DNA of 64,000 nucleotides, from positions 102,195,022 to 102,259,021 of the forward strand of contig NC_089492.1 of the NCBI RefSeq assembly GCF_036850765.1. Direction: 5' to 3'. The notes beneath the pieces are model-generated. The model did not search any database. It saw only the letters and a program-made list of their open reading frames with translations, and was not told the DNA's origin. How positions within the stretch are numbered: the first letter of the stretch is position 1; each line of letters starts with the position of its first letter. The position numbers were made by a program, and so were the translations under genes. Shown here one piece after another: positions 23,578 through 35,290 of the stretch. This DNA comes from Saccopteryx bilineata. Its lineage: Eukaryota; Chordata; Mammalia; Chiroptera; Emballonuridae.

Positions 23578-23907
23578 GTTTTTTTAATTTAATTTAATTT
23601 AATATTTTGTGACAGAGACAGAGGGACAGATAGGGATAGACAGACAGGAAGGAGAGAGAGATGAGAAGCATCAATTCTTCATGTGGCACCTTAGTTGTTC
23701 ATTGATTGATATCTCATATATGCCTTGACCGGGGGGCTATAGCAAACTGAATGACCCCTTGCTCAAGCCAGTAACCTTGGGCTCAAGCTGGTGAGCCTTG
23801 CTCAAACCAGATGAGCCCACGCTCAAGCCAGCGACCTCAGAGTTTTGAACCTAGGTCCTCTGCATCCCAGTCCGACGCTCTATCCACTGTACCACCGCCT
23901 AGTCAGG
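23578..23907 (-). mobile_element. Type-B tRNA-derived SINE, antisense
   Basis: On the minus strand it starts GCCTGACTAGGCGGTGGTAC with AGAGCGTCGGACTGGGATGC, then repeated TTGAGC(G/A)-type units from about 23750 to 23830, and ends in a GTCTGTCTATCCC-rich tail. A 13 bp target-site duplication CCCCAAGTGTTTT flanks it at 23565-23577 and 23908-23920. It begins only about 40 bases after the previous SINE. The tail contains an (ATTTA)n-like expansion (AATTTAATTTAATTTAAT). Confidence 0.9.
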
Positions 23908-23994
23908 CCCCAAGTGTTTTATGTTAGAAGAAAACAATTTTATTTTTGGAGAGAAACCAGAACTTAACCTGAGCATAGAAGGCAGAAGATGAGT

Positions 23995-24165
23995 ACCACA
24001 TGGACTGTGCATGTAATATGTGCCAGGTCCTGTGCATATATTATCCCATGCTGTCTGCATCTGTCCCAGGAGGAGAGTGAGACTCAAAGAAGATAAATGA
24101 CATGCCCATGGCCCCAGCTACTCAGACTGAGCTAGGTTTAACCCAAGGTCTGTGTGTCCTCAAAG
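23995..24165 (-). mobile_element. MIR SINE, antisense
   Basis: ATATGTGCCAGGTCCTGTGC, ATTATCCCATGCTGTCTGC, GAGTGAGACTCAAAGAAG and CATGCCCATGGCCCCAGCT follow the reversed MIR consensus. Confidence 0.7.
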
Positions 24166-26689
24166 CCTCTTTCCTGTGCATCTTTGGAGGAAATGGCACT
24201 GCTAACCTAGCTGTTTGCCCCCACCCCGTGTTCCTGCCAGCTGTACGGAGCACCAGACTTGATGCTGAGCCCACCTCATCTGAGTTCACTTGCCCTCCCC
24301 CAGTATCATGTGGGCTGGGCCTTCTTCCTTTCCTGTGAGGTCTTGGGTGGCATGACCACATCCATATGGGCCCTCACTAGTCAGGTTCTGGTACTTGCCC
24401 ATACTCCAGCCAAAATAAACCAGGAGGTTGCAAAATAGCAACTACAGGGTTTGGCTGTTCAGTAAAGGTCACCAATGTGTCTGTCCCCTCCCCAGTCAGG
24501 CTTAGTTGTTGGTTTCCTGAAGGGAGGCTGCAGGGGCCAGAAGTAAGACCAACTTGCTGTTTTCATCTTCCTCAGACTGCTCCCTGGTAGCACATCCTTC
24601 AAGCTGTTGAGAACCGACATGAAATTGGTTTGAAAGCCTCATACATTTCAGAAGGACTCACTGTCCAGATAATGTTGAGGGCCAACGAAGATTCAGTGAA
24701 AGAAGAATTCATTCTTTTCACTCAAGGAGTTTCTGGTCTACTCATGCAGATTAGACAGACAAGCAGAATTACTAATATTACAAATCCACAAAGCAGGAAT
24801 GTAAATATAATTCGTGAGCTATGTGCTGTGGATATTTTCTCCGTTGGTATTTTGGAAATGAAAAAACTATCAACATATAAATAAGACGTTCTTTAAAATT
24901 CATAGGGGAAGTGTGGACAATATGGCAAACTGATGGCCAATCTTCATGTAGGGCAAGGGGCACCAGCCTATTGCAGGTTTTGTCACAGGAATAGCATCAA
25001 CTTTGAACCAGGATACATCAAGCTTTGTCCTGGGCTATGGTGGCTCACACCTTTGGCAGTAGATACCCATCTCACCCATATTGGCCAGGAAAAACCCTCC
25101 CATTGGCTGAGAGGGGAATAACGGGGTTCCAATGAAATGAGGCTTTTGAAGTTTCCATGGAGACAGGAAGGCTTCACTTGGGTTTTGTGTGGTAATTTAA
25201 GGGCATTTCCCATCCCCGGCTGCTCTCAGGTACCAAGGGACCCAGGCTGCCTCCCTTCCCTGAACAGGCCCAGGTCCTCCCGGCTGTGGGGAATGTTAGC
25301 AGGGTTATAACAGAGCCTTGCAGGGCTGAACTAATTCTTCTTGCAGCTCTTGGATTTCACTTACCACTGGAGCGTTACAGAGTTGTAATTCTGTCTTCCA
25401 AGATGTTAATTAGACAATGAATTTGGCTCCCACTAAGTGAAGCTTCTGAGAATAGACAATCTGATGGAGACCCTGCCCCTCCTTAAGGCCTAGTTTCAAC
25501 CTCCCCCCTCAACCCCTCCTCCTAGGAGACATTCTTTCTTGACTGCCAGGCCCACTGTTCTCTTTATTTTCTGAGCCATTCCTTTGACCTTTTTCTTGAG
25601 GTCAAGGATCAGATGTCATCGTTTGAACCCCCTACAAGCTTTGGCACTTGTTCTCACACAGGCTCAATAAACCAGTTGGTTTGAGAAAAACAGAAACTGC
25701 TACTGGCCACTGAAGAGAATCAATAACCAGGAACTTGCAGATGAAAGGACCAAGTGTGTCCTATTATACTTGGCTAAACTTTGAGTCTCATCCTCATGAT
25801 CTCGCCAGCTTTTGCTCAGGAGACTTGACAACACTCCAGTACCAAGCTCGATATTTTCTAGTAGGTGGTCCATTTGCAAACTTACTTGCTTATACTCAAG
25901 ACCTGCCTGTGAGACCTATTAATTCAGATGATCTAATCAAAACCACACATGAGGCTTTAATGGTTCTACTCTGCCCACTCCTATCCCCCACGGCATTCTG
26001 GTTCTGTTTAAAGAAGCCCGACTATTTTTCCAGGGCCTTGGAGAAGACTTCTGGAGGTGGCCAGCCTCCCGTGGCTGGGTATCCCCACTGGCCTTTTTAC
26101 ATAGATGACGTCAGTTCTTTTCTGGATCAGAACTCTCTAAGCAAACCCCTCCCAAGAACCCAGAATGCCAACCCTTTCTTCCAATTGAGGATCGCGTGTA
26201 CGTGAAAGATCCCAGACTTAACATGAACATTTTCATTTTATTAGATCTCAGCATCCCTTCGGGGCAGTGTGGACCAGTGAGAAGAACGCAGGGTCTTGTC
26301 ACTGGAAGGGGCATCGGGGCTTCAGGGTGCTGCATGTTTACTTGAGCTGGGTGTGGTCACACAGGCATCATCACTTTGTGCTCTTTTCTGTAAATACACC
26401 ACAAGCCCCTCCAAAGTTAAGCAGAAGAAAAAATAAGCAAGAGAATTTAAAAAGTAAACTTAAGAGAGTGCCCGTTAGGGGCAGAGGAGGGCGGAAGGAT
26501 GGCACCGAGGGGACATGCACTGGCAGGTTCCAGGATCCAGCCCACTTTTTAGGTCGGATATTAGGGTTATTAAAATTCTTCTTGTTATGTTTCATAACTC
26601 ATATAACTTATATCTGTTTTAAGTGTCCTTTTATAAATATTAAATAATAAGCTACATGAGGGTACAGAAAAAAGATCCTTCAGGTTCTA
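24166..26689. other. Long repeat-poor stretch
   Basis: About 2.5 kb without a repeat I can name. A 156-codon plus-strand frame (25735-26205, first methionine codon at 25741) has no recognised domain and no clear splice context. The segment at 25340-25460 (GTTACAGAGTTGTAATTCTG, GATGTTAATTAGACAATGAA) has the AT-rich, motif-dense look of conserved noncoding DNA, but that is an impression only. Confidence 0.4.
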
Positions 26690-26880
26690 TGGTAAAATAG
26701 ATGAGGGTTTGAATCCTGCCTCCCACTTACTGGCTGTATGAGTTTTAGATGAATAACATGAGCTCTTAAAACCTCGGTTTGCTCAGTTGAAAAATGGGAA
26801 TTGTGATCCACAATTAATCACTCAGTTGGGGTATGTATTAAAAGCAAAATATAGTGTGTTTTGAGAGCATGAATAGGTGG
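26690..26880 (+). mobile_element. MIR SINE, sense
   Basis: GTTTGAATCCTGCCTCCCAC, TTACTGGCTGTATGAGTTTT, CTCGGTTTGCTCAGTTGAAA and AATGGGAATTGTGATCC are in MIR order. The 3' end is weak. Confidence 0.75.
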
Positions 26881-27039
26881 ACCTAACCCTAGCTGAAAAG
26901 GTGGGTGGGTGGGAGTGGGGCTGTCAGGGACAGCTTTGAGAACATCCATGTTTGAGCCGTGTTTTGATAGAAGGCTAGTGTTCAGTATGCAAAGTCAGTA
27001 CCTGGATTCATGTCCCCTCACAGGCCTACACACGGCCCC

Positions 27040-27400
27040 GTGTTCCAGACAAGCGTGGAATTTCAGAGCCTTAGAGGTCTTCAGAGCACATTATGTAACC
27101 CACCCTCTTCTACCCTCAGTCTTCCCAGATTTTTCCAATGAAAGAAATGAAGCCTAAGAGATAATGTGACTTGCTCAGGCCCCTCAGCTGATGAGCAACA
27201 GCACTGGGACCAGAAAGCACAGCCACATTTGTCCCTATATGATAAGACACACTTATAGAGCTTTATAGGCTGGTTATTCGGTCTTTACTAACACCTCAGA
27301 GTGGTTAAGTAATCCCCTCAGGGTCCCACAGCTCAGGATAGAGCCAGGATTGAGACCCAGTGTGACTGCAGAGCGCCCTCTTGTCTAACTACTACCTTGC
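27040..27400 (-). mobile_element. MIR/MIR3 remnants, antisense (two copies)
   Basis: The first piece (about 27050-27215) has GAAATGAAGCCTAAGAGATA, GTGACTTGCTCAGGCCCCTC. The second (about 27245-27400) has GGTTAAGTAATCCCCTCAGG, GTCCCACAGCTCAGGATAGA and GCCAGGATTGAGACCCAGTG. Both read as the reversed core of MIR family elements. Confidence 0.65.
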
Positions 27401-27689
27401 ACTTCCTCCTACCAGAATCTTGGCTTGCAGTGTGTCTGCTGAACCATGGCATTTTCCCTGCCCTCACAGAGCTCTGGTCGTCTCGGAGAGAAAAGACAGT
27501 ACAACATACAATAGGACACAGATGAGCAAGCCCAGCTGAGCGAAGGGCCGGCTTTGGGAGTCAGGCCGTTCATCTTTTGGGCTTCATTTTCCTCACTGGC
27601 AACACTGAGGAAGAGTGAGGGTGTGTTATGTAACATTCTCAGGGTCCACTGGATGGTAGGTAGAATTCAGACCTGTTACTGATGACACT

Positions 27690-27800
27690 GTCACCGGGCA
27701 GAGGAGGTTAGATTTTGTCCTGAGGCAGTGGGGAGCCAATGTGAGGTTTTAGGCACTGGGACATGAAGGAGAAAGTATTGCTTCAGGGAGATGAAACCTG
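27690..27800 (-). mobile_element. L2-like remnant, antisense
   Basis: GTTAGATTTTGTCCTGAGGC, AGTGGGGAGCCAATGTGAG and GGGACATGAAGGAGAAAG resemble a dispersed ancient mammalian LINE phrase usually found in continuity with antisense L2. Family identity is uncertain. Confidence 0.4.
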
Positions 27801-28484
27801 AGAGCCTTTTTATCTTCCAATTACTTTTCTCTGGAGACTGACCTTCCAAAAGGACATGCCTGGCTGCTTAGATCAATGGAGTCTGTGCCTTGGGAGTCCT
27901 TGACAGGGGGACTCGTTGCCATTGGTCACATTCATGTCTCTTTTCAGAGGAGGATGGTTGAGTCGTAGTCTGGACTTCTAGCAAGTCTCACTCCTGACTG
28001 GAGTCTGCTCTTGGAGATGTTAGCTTCGCTCCCACTCAAAATATCCCCTGTGCACCTCACCCCCCTCATTTATTCTCAACATTTCTGCCCATCCCCTGCA
28101 GGGAGACCAAGGGATCCTGGATGGGATGGGCTTTCATACATAGTATTCCTGGGTGTTCTTTTAAGTTGATGCATCATCCCAAGTTAACCTTTATTTCTCT
28201 ATTATGGGAAAATTGCCACAGAAATGTTCTTTCTATCAGTTTCAGAAAACTGTTGATTTTCTTCTGATGGCCCTCCCCTCAATTTGCATAATGATGAGAA
28301 AACAACACTGCCACCGTGTGGGAACCCAGGGTGTGACCTTTAGAGCTCCTCCTCCCAACTCCAGTACAGTTTTCTGCAATTAATATTTAAACTAATGAGC
28401 AGTTCTGACTGCAGTGATCTCCCCAGCCTATGGCCCTGACCGGGATTTTCAAGTCCCCTTTTCACTCTGTTAAAAGTTGCAAGT
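27801..28484. other. No recognisable feature
   Basis: About 680 bases. An AT-rich core at 28370-28420 (CTGCAATTAATATTTAAACT, AATGAGCAG) stands out from the flanks. No repeat or exon is recognised. Confidence 0.45.
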
Positions 28485-28665
28485 GTCAGTGGAGCTATTT
28501 TATGTGCACTAGACAGAAGATTGAAACAGGTGCAGGGAGCTCTACTTCCTTTCCCTTGACTAATTCTTACAGCAGTCTAGTGAGTCAGGTACCTGTGTCT
28601 CCATTTATAGGTGAGGAAATCAGGTTCAGAATGGTTAAAAGTGACTGAGCAATTTTTTGAGCAGC
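28485..28665 (-). mobile_element. MIR SINE, antisense
   Basis: CCCTTGACTAATTCTTACAG, CTCCATTTATAGGTGAGGAA and ATCAGGTTCAGAATGGTTAA follow the reversed MIR core. Confidence 0.65.
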
Positions 28666-28691
28666 TAGCACCTACCTAAACCATGTAGTAA

Positions 28692-28703
28692 CCCCCCCCC
28701 CCC
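28692..28703. repeat. Poly-C run (12 C)
   Basis: Twelve uninterrupted C between GTAGTAA and AGGTAGT. Confidence 0.95.
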
Positions 28704-29079
28704 AGGTAGTATGTGGATTACAGCTTGCTTTCCTCTGAAAGTGTACCATCCAGACACAGTGGCACAGCATGGTCAGGTCCCGGCCGTCTTGCAGAGGGGG
28801 AGACCCTGTGCCCTGAGGTAGTTCAGCAGGACAGCCTAGATGGAAGAGGGCAGTCTGGAGCTGAGATTTGGAAGGTGGCATGGGACGAGAGCATTTTGTA
28901 GAGGAAGGTACAGAGGTGGCACAAGAATGGGGGTATCTGTGGGCAAGGACAGACTGCCAGTCCAGAGCCAAGCCTGGTGTTATGGATGACGGTCCAGGAT
29001 ACAGATCCTTTGAGAGCTAGGTTGAGGCTCTAGGGACTTACCATATCTGCTACTATGTGACATTGGTAAATTGAGAAGT

Positions 29080-29340
29080 AACACATGCTTGATGGGAGAA
29101 ATTGAAATAATGCAGAAGTACATAAAGTAAAAAATATCTCTCCAGTCTTACCTCCTCTAGAAAACAGAAATAATAGTTAAAAGTTTAGTGTATATACTTC
29201 TAGAAGATTTCCCATGCCTATAAAATTAAATATATGAATATGTAAATTCACATATACATAAATAAATATATATAAAGTTATTTTAAATAGTTTTATAGTT
29301 GTTTTTGTCAACTCTCCCCCTAAAAAGTCATCTTTTAGCT
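29080..29340 (-). mobile_element. Old L1 fragment, antisense (tentative)
   Basis: AATAATGCAGAAGTACATAA, TCTCTCCAGTCTTACCTCC, AGAAAACAGAAATAATAG and TACTTCTAGAAGATTTCCC resemble the antisense 3' region of L1ME/L1MD elements. The end is AT-rich and diverged. Confidence 0.45.
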
Positions 29341-29439
29341 TTTTTCAAAAAATCTTCTACTGTTGAAAGTATTTAACATCTATGAAAATAGGCTAATTTA
29401 ATCAACCCAGTCTTCCAGGCTCAACATTTGTTTATACCT

Positions 29440-29970
29440 AGCCAACCTTACTTCCCGCTACCCCTTTCTGTAGGTTCCTCTCAACTGGGTTATTTTAAAG
29501 GGAGTTCCAGACATCATACAACTCACCTGTAAGTACATTTGTATCTAGCTCAAAAGATAAAAACACTTGTCAAAAAATAAGAATACTTCTCAAAAAATAT
29601 AACCACAATGCCATTATCACAGAAAAAAAGCATGAATTCTGTTATATCATCAAATATCTAGTCGGTATTTACATTTTTCCACTTGCCTTATAAACTTTTT
29701 TTTTTTAAAAACACAACTGTAATGTGTTTGAATCAGGATTCTAATGTGGTTCATATTATTGCCTTTGGTTGATGCTTTTTAAGTCTTTGTTCCTAGATTT
29801 CTACTCTTTCTTTTCGCTGTTTTTGCCATTCATTTGTTGAAGAAACTAGTCATTGTCCTGTAGCATTTCCCACGTTGTGGATTCTGCTGATTGGATCCTT
29901 GTGGTGTCTTTGAATGTGTTCCTCTGTCCCTATATTTCTTGTAAACAGGTGGTTAGTTCCATGGGCTTGA
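29440..29970 (-). mobile_element. Old L1 3'-region fragment, antisense
   Basis: Landmarks are GAGTTCCAGACATCATACAA, ACCACAATGCCATTATCACA, TTTGTTGAAGAAACTAGTC, CTGTAGCATTTCCCACGTTG, TGGATTCTGCTGATTGGATC and ATTTCTTGTAAACAGGTGG. The order is that of an antisense L1ME-type 3' region. No intact frame remains. Confidence 0.7.
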
Positions 29971-30300
29971 GCAGAATCAGATTTGATTTCTTAGCAAAAA
30001 GGGTGGCGCTTCTTAGGCAGGAAGGTGAAGTGACTCAGAGCAGGAGTGGTGGCTTTAGGAAAGAAGACACTGCGCTGGCCTCCCCACGCAGCCCCTTGGA
30101 TTCTCAGGTGGGAGACAAAAAGGGTACACCCCAAACCTCCATATGGTTGACTTCAGGGATGCTTAGTCACTGGGAGGTCTCATCTGATCACACCATCCAT
30201 GGAGGGCCTTTGAGACTATGTGATCCCAGCATCTGGATAGCTGGAGCTGACCAGCAACCAGCTCACGTAGAAAGTGGAAGTCTGTAACTTTCGTGGGGTT

Positions 30301-30670
30301 TTTTTTTTTGTATTTTTCTGAAGCTGGAAACGGGGAGGCAGTCAGACAAACTCCTGCATGCGCCCGACCGGGATCCACCCGGCACGCCCACCAGGGGGAG
30401 ATGCTCTGCCCATCTGGGGCGTCGCTCTGTCATGACCAGAGCCACTCTAGCGCCTGGGGCAGAGGCCAAGGAGCCATCCCCAGCGCCCGGGCCATCTTTT
30501 GCTCCAATGGAGCCTCGGCTGCGGGAGGGGAAGAGAGAGACAGAGAGGAAGGAGAGGGCGAGGGGTGGAGAAGCAGATGGGCACCTCTCCTGTGTGCCCT
30601 GGCCGGGAATTGAACCCCGGACTTCCGCACGCCAGGCCAACGCTCTACCACTAAGCCAACAGGCCAGGGC
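30301..30670 (-). mobile_element. Rhin-1-like tRNA-derived SINE, antisense, young
   Basis: The minus-strand head carries GGCTTAGTGGTAGAGCGTTG and a B box GGTTCAATTCCCGG. The body has TCGGCTGCGGGAGGGGAAG and the tail TTCAGAAAAATACAAAAA. Target-site duplication AACTTTCGTGG (30286-30296) against AACTTTTGTGG (30672-30682), one transition in 11. It carries one internal module plus one diverged copy. Confidence 0.92.
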
Positions 30671-30682
30671 CAACTTTTGTGG

Positions 30683-31819
30683 TTTTGTACTGTCTTTCTT
30701 CCCTTCTGCCCATAAGTCATATATCTTCATTAAAACAACAACAAAAAACCCTAAAGAAAAGGTTTTCTCTTTTCTTCTCAGCCAGTTTATCCACTTGACA
30801 CCGCTGAGCCACTGAGAACAGCTTTAACTGTCTCAGCTCAGAGCCGAGAAAACTCTGGGCACTGTCCATGGAAATTGCCAGAGCTATTGCCGTGCTTTCC
30901 GCACTGTGTCACACTGCAGGATGATCACTTCATTTAGAAATTACACGCCTAGCTTTGAATCTTACTCCCCTCCCCCATCCCCAGAAGCCCGTCTTCAGCT
31001 ACAGTTTTATTAAACGGTTATTCCCAGTTTTTTAATATCTTTGATTAGCCTTCCCTCCCTTGACCATGGGAATAAACCACATTTCCTAAAGACAATTTAG
31101 TTGCTATTTTCTATGATTCAGAGACTTGGGAACAGAGTTGCTTATACAGGACTTCCATGCTGACATGACAATAAAGCAGCTGAACATGATTGTTTCATTT
31201 ACTGTGTAGTCTTATCTTAGTGAAATGTATTTCTCTTTAGGCCTCCTAAAATATTAAAAAGAGTTTCTCACCACTTTTCTAGGTTCCTAGGAGTCTGGGG
31301 TACCACAGGGTGGGGTTCCTTTTCCTCGTCACTACATCCATCAACCTACTTGCTTGGGAGAACCACAGAAGATGACATGGCCCAGGGTTCTGCCTGATCC
31401 ATCCCCTCTGCGGTCCGGACACTTAAAGAAAGCTATTATCCGAATCCTAGATGAGTTACATTGTTTCTCAGAATCAGTAGGTGATAAATGGAACTGCGGT
31501 TTGAGCCCAGTCTTTGATTATGTCTGCTTAAGCTCCATCCTTTTTATTTCTTACGATGTACACACAGAGGTTAAGTCCATTATAAGGGGCATCCTTCATA
31601 TATGCATCCTGTAAACTGGGGGTTATTCCTCCTTAATCTGCCGTATCAACTCTTTTGAGCTGAGTAAAAGGGGGGATACTGTCTTGACTTAGCTTCCAGT
31701 GCTATACCAGGCCTCTGCTTTCTGTCCGTCCTCTGCTCTGGCCCACCATTGCTCACGGTCTCAGCTGTCCACATCCTGGGATTCTGTGTTGATTTTGGGG
31801 ACTGTGTTTACATTTTTGT
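30683..31819. other. No recognisable feature
   Basis: About 1.1 kb of unique-looking sequence with only short open frames (86 codons at most). I see no repeat. Confidence 0.5.
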
Positions 31820-32060
31820 GTGGAAGCAGTACGGTATATGAAACCAACCCCAGACAGACTTGGGTTCAAATCCCGAGTCCCTCCTTGGTAGCAATGTGGT
31901 GTTTGAGTCATGTAGATTATAATCCTCAGTTTCCTTATCTTTAAAGTGGGCTGACAGTCTCTACCCCAAGACTAGGGTGGCCATTCCAGATTGTGCATCT
32001 CCAGCCCTTGGCATATACCACATGCTTCATAAAAGGCTGCCATTGTTAGTATGGAGAGGT
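31820..32060 (+). mobile_element. MIR SINE, sense
   Basis: GGAAGCAGTACGGTATATG, CAGACTTGGGTTCAAATCCC, CCTCAGTTTCCTTATCTTTA and CTTGGCATATACCACATGC follow the MIR consensus nearly from end to end. Confidence 0.8.
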
Positions 32061-32289
32061 GGAGTTGAATCCAGCCCCCGGGAAAGGGGGGATGAGAGAG
32101 ACCTAGGATAGAAGGGCAGTGTTTTCTGGATAATGTATGCTTTGTTTGACCCTTAGATTTGGGAACGATGGTTGTTTTTTATGAACTACTCACTTTTCTT
32201 CCTCACAAGCTGTAAACTGAATTGAGTTAATCAGTTCTTTGTCATACAATCTCTGGAATGTTTTTTTGGTTGGTTACATATACAATATA

Positions 32290-32336
32290 TGCACACGTGC
32301 ATGCACAGACACACACACAAACACACACACACACAT
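32290..32336. repeat. (CA)n microsatellite
   Basis: An interrupted CA tract, purest at 32308-32334 (ACACACACACAAACACACAC). Confidence 0.9.
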
Positions 32337-32540
32337 ATGGCAAGGGGTAAACCCCGCAAACCTCTGCCCACAGGTTGGCAAATGCTTTCTGTCAAGTCGT
32401 CAGTCATGGTTTCCTCATGTTTGAATCCAGAAAGCAAACTAGGTTAGAGACGGTCCATGAGAAACATTCCCTCAGTTCACCTACTCAGATACTTCCTCTT
32501 TATTATTCTGTTACTTTTTGTGCCAATGAGTTTTGCTCTT

Positions 32541-32546
32541 TCTTTA

Positions 32547-32582
<36 letters not shown>

Positions 32583-32800
32583 GTGAGAGGAGGGGATGCT
32601 GAGACAGATTCTCCCATGCAACTCTACTGAGATCCATCCAGTAAGTCCACTCGGGGGTGATGCTCTGCCCATCTGGGGCATTTCTCTGTTGCTCAGCAAT
32701 CGAACTCTTCTTAGCACCTGAGGCAGAGGCCAAGGAGCCATCCTCAGTGCCCGGGCCAACTCACTTCAATTGAGCCATAGCTGCAGGAGGGGAAGAGAGA

Positions 32801-32850
<50 letters not shown>

Positions 32851-32963
32851 AGTGGGGAGGGGGGATGGAGAAGCAGATGGGTGCTTCCCCTGTATGCCCT
32901 GACCAGAAATCAAACTCAGGACATCCATATGCTCTACCACTAAGCCAACCAACCGGGGTCAAA
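32541..32963 (-). mobile_element. Older Rhin-1-like SINE, antisense, with long T-run and GA tract
   Basis: Target-site duplication TTTTGCTCTT at 32531-32540 and 32964-32973. The reversed poly-A tail is a run of 27 T (32550-32576). The body keeps GCAGAGGCCAAGGAGCCATC and GCTGCAGGAGGGGAAGAG. Its GA region has expanded to a (GA)n tract at 32798-32850. The tRNA-like head has lost a dozen or so bases (CATATGCTCTACCACTAAGC directly after GGACATC). It shares the TTGCTCAGCAATCGAACTC body variant with the copy at 23184. Confidence 0.88.
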
Positions 32964-33321
32964 TTTTGCTCTTATAATGTTAAGATAATCAATTAACTTT
33001 CATGCATCTTCCCAATCCAAATTGGACTACTTGTATGAACATCCCTGTGCTGCTCCAGCGGCTGGCGTGCTCCCAGGCTGGTGCTCGGCAGCCCGGGGCC
33101 TGGGGTAGACCTGGGCTGCTTGTTTATGTTCAATGGAAGCTCTAAGTGCTGGAACGACTTTTACCTCCTCTGTGCACTGCCATCTCAAAACCCCCTTTGT
33201 TCCTGGGGTGCAGAGGACAAATACTTGGGGTTCTCATAGTGGTGGTAAGAATGCTAGTTTTTCAGCACCATCTTATAGGTTTTGTTGTTCTGTAGTTAGC
33301 CTTTTTATTTAAAAAAAAAAT

Positions 33322-33505
33322 TAGCTCTGGTCAATTTGTTAGAGTGTCATTCCAATATGCCAAGATTACGGGTTCAATCCTTGGTCAGGGCAGATACAAG
33401 AATCAACTAATAAATGGATAGATAAGTGGAACAACAAATTAATGTTTCTCTCTCTCTCCTCTCTCCTGTTCTCTCTTACTCTTAAAATCAATCAATAAAA
33501 AACAT
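33322..33505 (+). mobile_element. VES-like short tRNA-derived SINE, sense
   Basis: The head reads TTAGCTCTGGTCAATTTGTT AGAGTGTCATTCC with a B box GGTTCAATCC, then ATACAAGAATCAACTAATAA, AAGTGGAACAACAAATTAAT, a CTCTCTCTCTCC tract and an AATCAATCAATAAAAAAC tail. Design and length (about 180) match the short bat SINE also seen at 48419. Diverged, with no clear TSD. Confidence 0.78.
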
Positions 33506-34109
33506 TTAAAAAAATTTAAATCATTATGTGCATTTGTGCACACATACAGCCCTACCCACCCAAGGCTGCACCTTGGAGTTTACCTTAGTACCGCTGTTCC
33601 TTCGAGGAACAGAAAAACACCACTGTGTAAAGTTATAAGGCAGAAAGGACAAACGTGGTCTTCTTACTGTTTAACCCCACAGAGAGGGCATTCACCAGAA
33701 CACAAGTTAGGCTCCACATGCCAGGCAGGAACTCATTTTTCCCTGGTCTTCTAGATGTGGGGGTGTTCTGTTGTGCCCAGGTGGTGCTCCTCTTGGTGTA
33801 GTCCGTGAACCAGCGTCAGACTCCTCCAGGGGCCGGGGAACGTACGAGTTCTGCAGCCCTAATCAGGACTTAAGTCTGAATCTCTAGTGGGAAGCCAGGA
33901 ATCTGTGATAGGAAAGTCCAAGGGACCGTGTTGGCCTGAAGATTAAGTGCCACCATGGCAGATAGTGGTGCTGCCTCCATTTCTTTCTCTCTTTCTCTTT
34001 GAAACAATAACGTTAAACCTTGTCAGGGTCCAACCTGCAGGCAGTTTTAGTTCCGTTTCAGTCATGTTGTGTGTTCATCCATATGTACTTTTCCCTTTCT
34101 AAGATCTTT
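33506..34109. other. No recognisable feature
   Basis: About 600 bases of unique-looking sequence and short open frames only. Confidence 0.45.
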
Positions 34110-34345
34110 TCATCGGTGTCAAGATAAGTCTGGGCTTGCCCTCAAGGAACTTGGGGGTTTAGTTGAAGAGATAAGGTATGGTCATCTTAAAAGATAAGTG
34201 ACAACTGAAGGCAAAGAAGGCTCAGTGCAAATGTGTAGTACGAGGTCGATTTTAAAGGAAGGGAGAGATGTTGGCCTTGTGCGAGGTCCTGAGGTAGGAT
34301 GCTGTGTTGGGGGCGGGGCAGAGGAGCAGTCCTCAGAGGGGGCAC
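34110..34345 (-). mobile_element. L2-like remnant, antisense
   Basis: GGGCTTGCCCTCAAGGAACT, GGGTTTAGTTGAAGAGATAA, AGTGCAAATGTGTAGTACGA and CGAGGTCCTGAGGTAGGATG resemble the reversed L2 3' end. The match is weak. Confidence 0.45.
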
Positions 34346-34689
34346 GTGACCATGGCACATAACAGGCTGATGGGTGTGTGGGGGTGAGGAAGGGGCCCCT
34401 ACCCACCCAAGGGAGGAGGGTTGATTGGGCTGGTTGTGAAGGAATGCGAGTCTTAGAGAAGGCTTCCCTTTGGGGAGCTTAAAAGATAATCAGATTAGTT
34501 GGGATTTAGGGCAAAAAATTTGGCAAGTCAAAACCCTAATTAGGATCATGTTGAGATTTGCAGTCAGAATACAATATTTCTTAACTTGGCACCTTCTTCC
34601 CCTTCCATTAGTTGAAGTGCCCTAAATACTACAATTCTTGTTTCATTTGGAGGGGGCTGAAGAAGACTAGAGGTAATGTGTAGACAGGG

Positions 34690-34810
34690 CATTCCATAGT
34701 TTACAAAAAATATTTTTTTATTATGAAAATTTTCAAACATATACAAAAGTATAACGTTATCACAACTTTTATTTAACAATGGAAAAGCTGTCTCCAGTGC
34801 CAATATTATG
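34690..34810 (-). mobile_element. Short L1 3' fragment, antisense
   Basis: TTATTATGAAAATTTTCAAA and CATATACAAAAGTATAACG match the antisense phrase that leads into the L1M 3' region. Short. Confidence 0.4.
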
Positions 34811-35259
34811 CAGTTTGGGAACAGGAAAAAAAACTCATCTATGGAGATAGAAATCAACATGGTGATTGCTCTTGTTTGGTGAGGGGCGGGGGAAGTTGAC
34901 CGGGAAGGGGCAAGAGAGATGTTTCTGGAATAATGATAGTTTTTTGTCTTTTTTGGGGACGTTGGGACTCAGGTGTATACATTCGTCAAACTTAGCAAAC
35001 TGTGTACTTGAGAACAGAGCCTTGCACTGTATATAATTCCGCCACAGAAAATATTCTTCTTCCTTTTCCCCTAATTTTCTTTCAATTCTCTGATCACATG
35101 AAGGAGGAACTATGAAGCTGGGGCCAGAGTGTCCACAGCATCTTTCCCATACTTATCTCCCTTTTTAAACAAAAGCAAAGGATTTCAGAACAATATTGTT
35201 TTGTTTTTATTGCATTAAAGATAATTATTTATGGTCATTGTACTAGCTTTCCTGAGTAG

Positions 35260-35260
<1 letters not shown>
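34811..35260. other. No recognisable feature
   Basis: About 450 bases of AT-leaning sequence with no repeat or exon seen. Confidence 0.45.

Positions 35261-35290
<30 letters not shown>
35261..35290. repeat. (ATT)n microsatellite, ten units
   Basis: Ten uninterrupted ATT units, followed by TTTCC. Confidence 0.95.

Noticed and set aside
24600..24884. 84-codon plus-strand frame as a small gene
   Set aside because: AT-leaning, no domain, no supporting context, and expected by chance.
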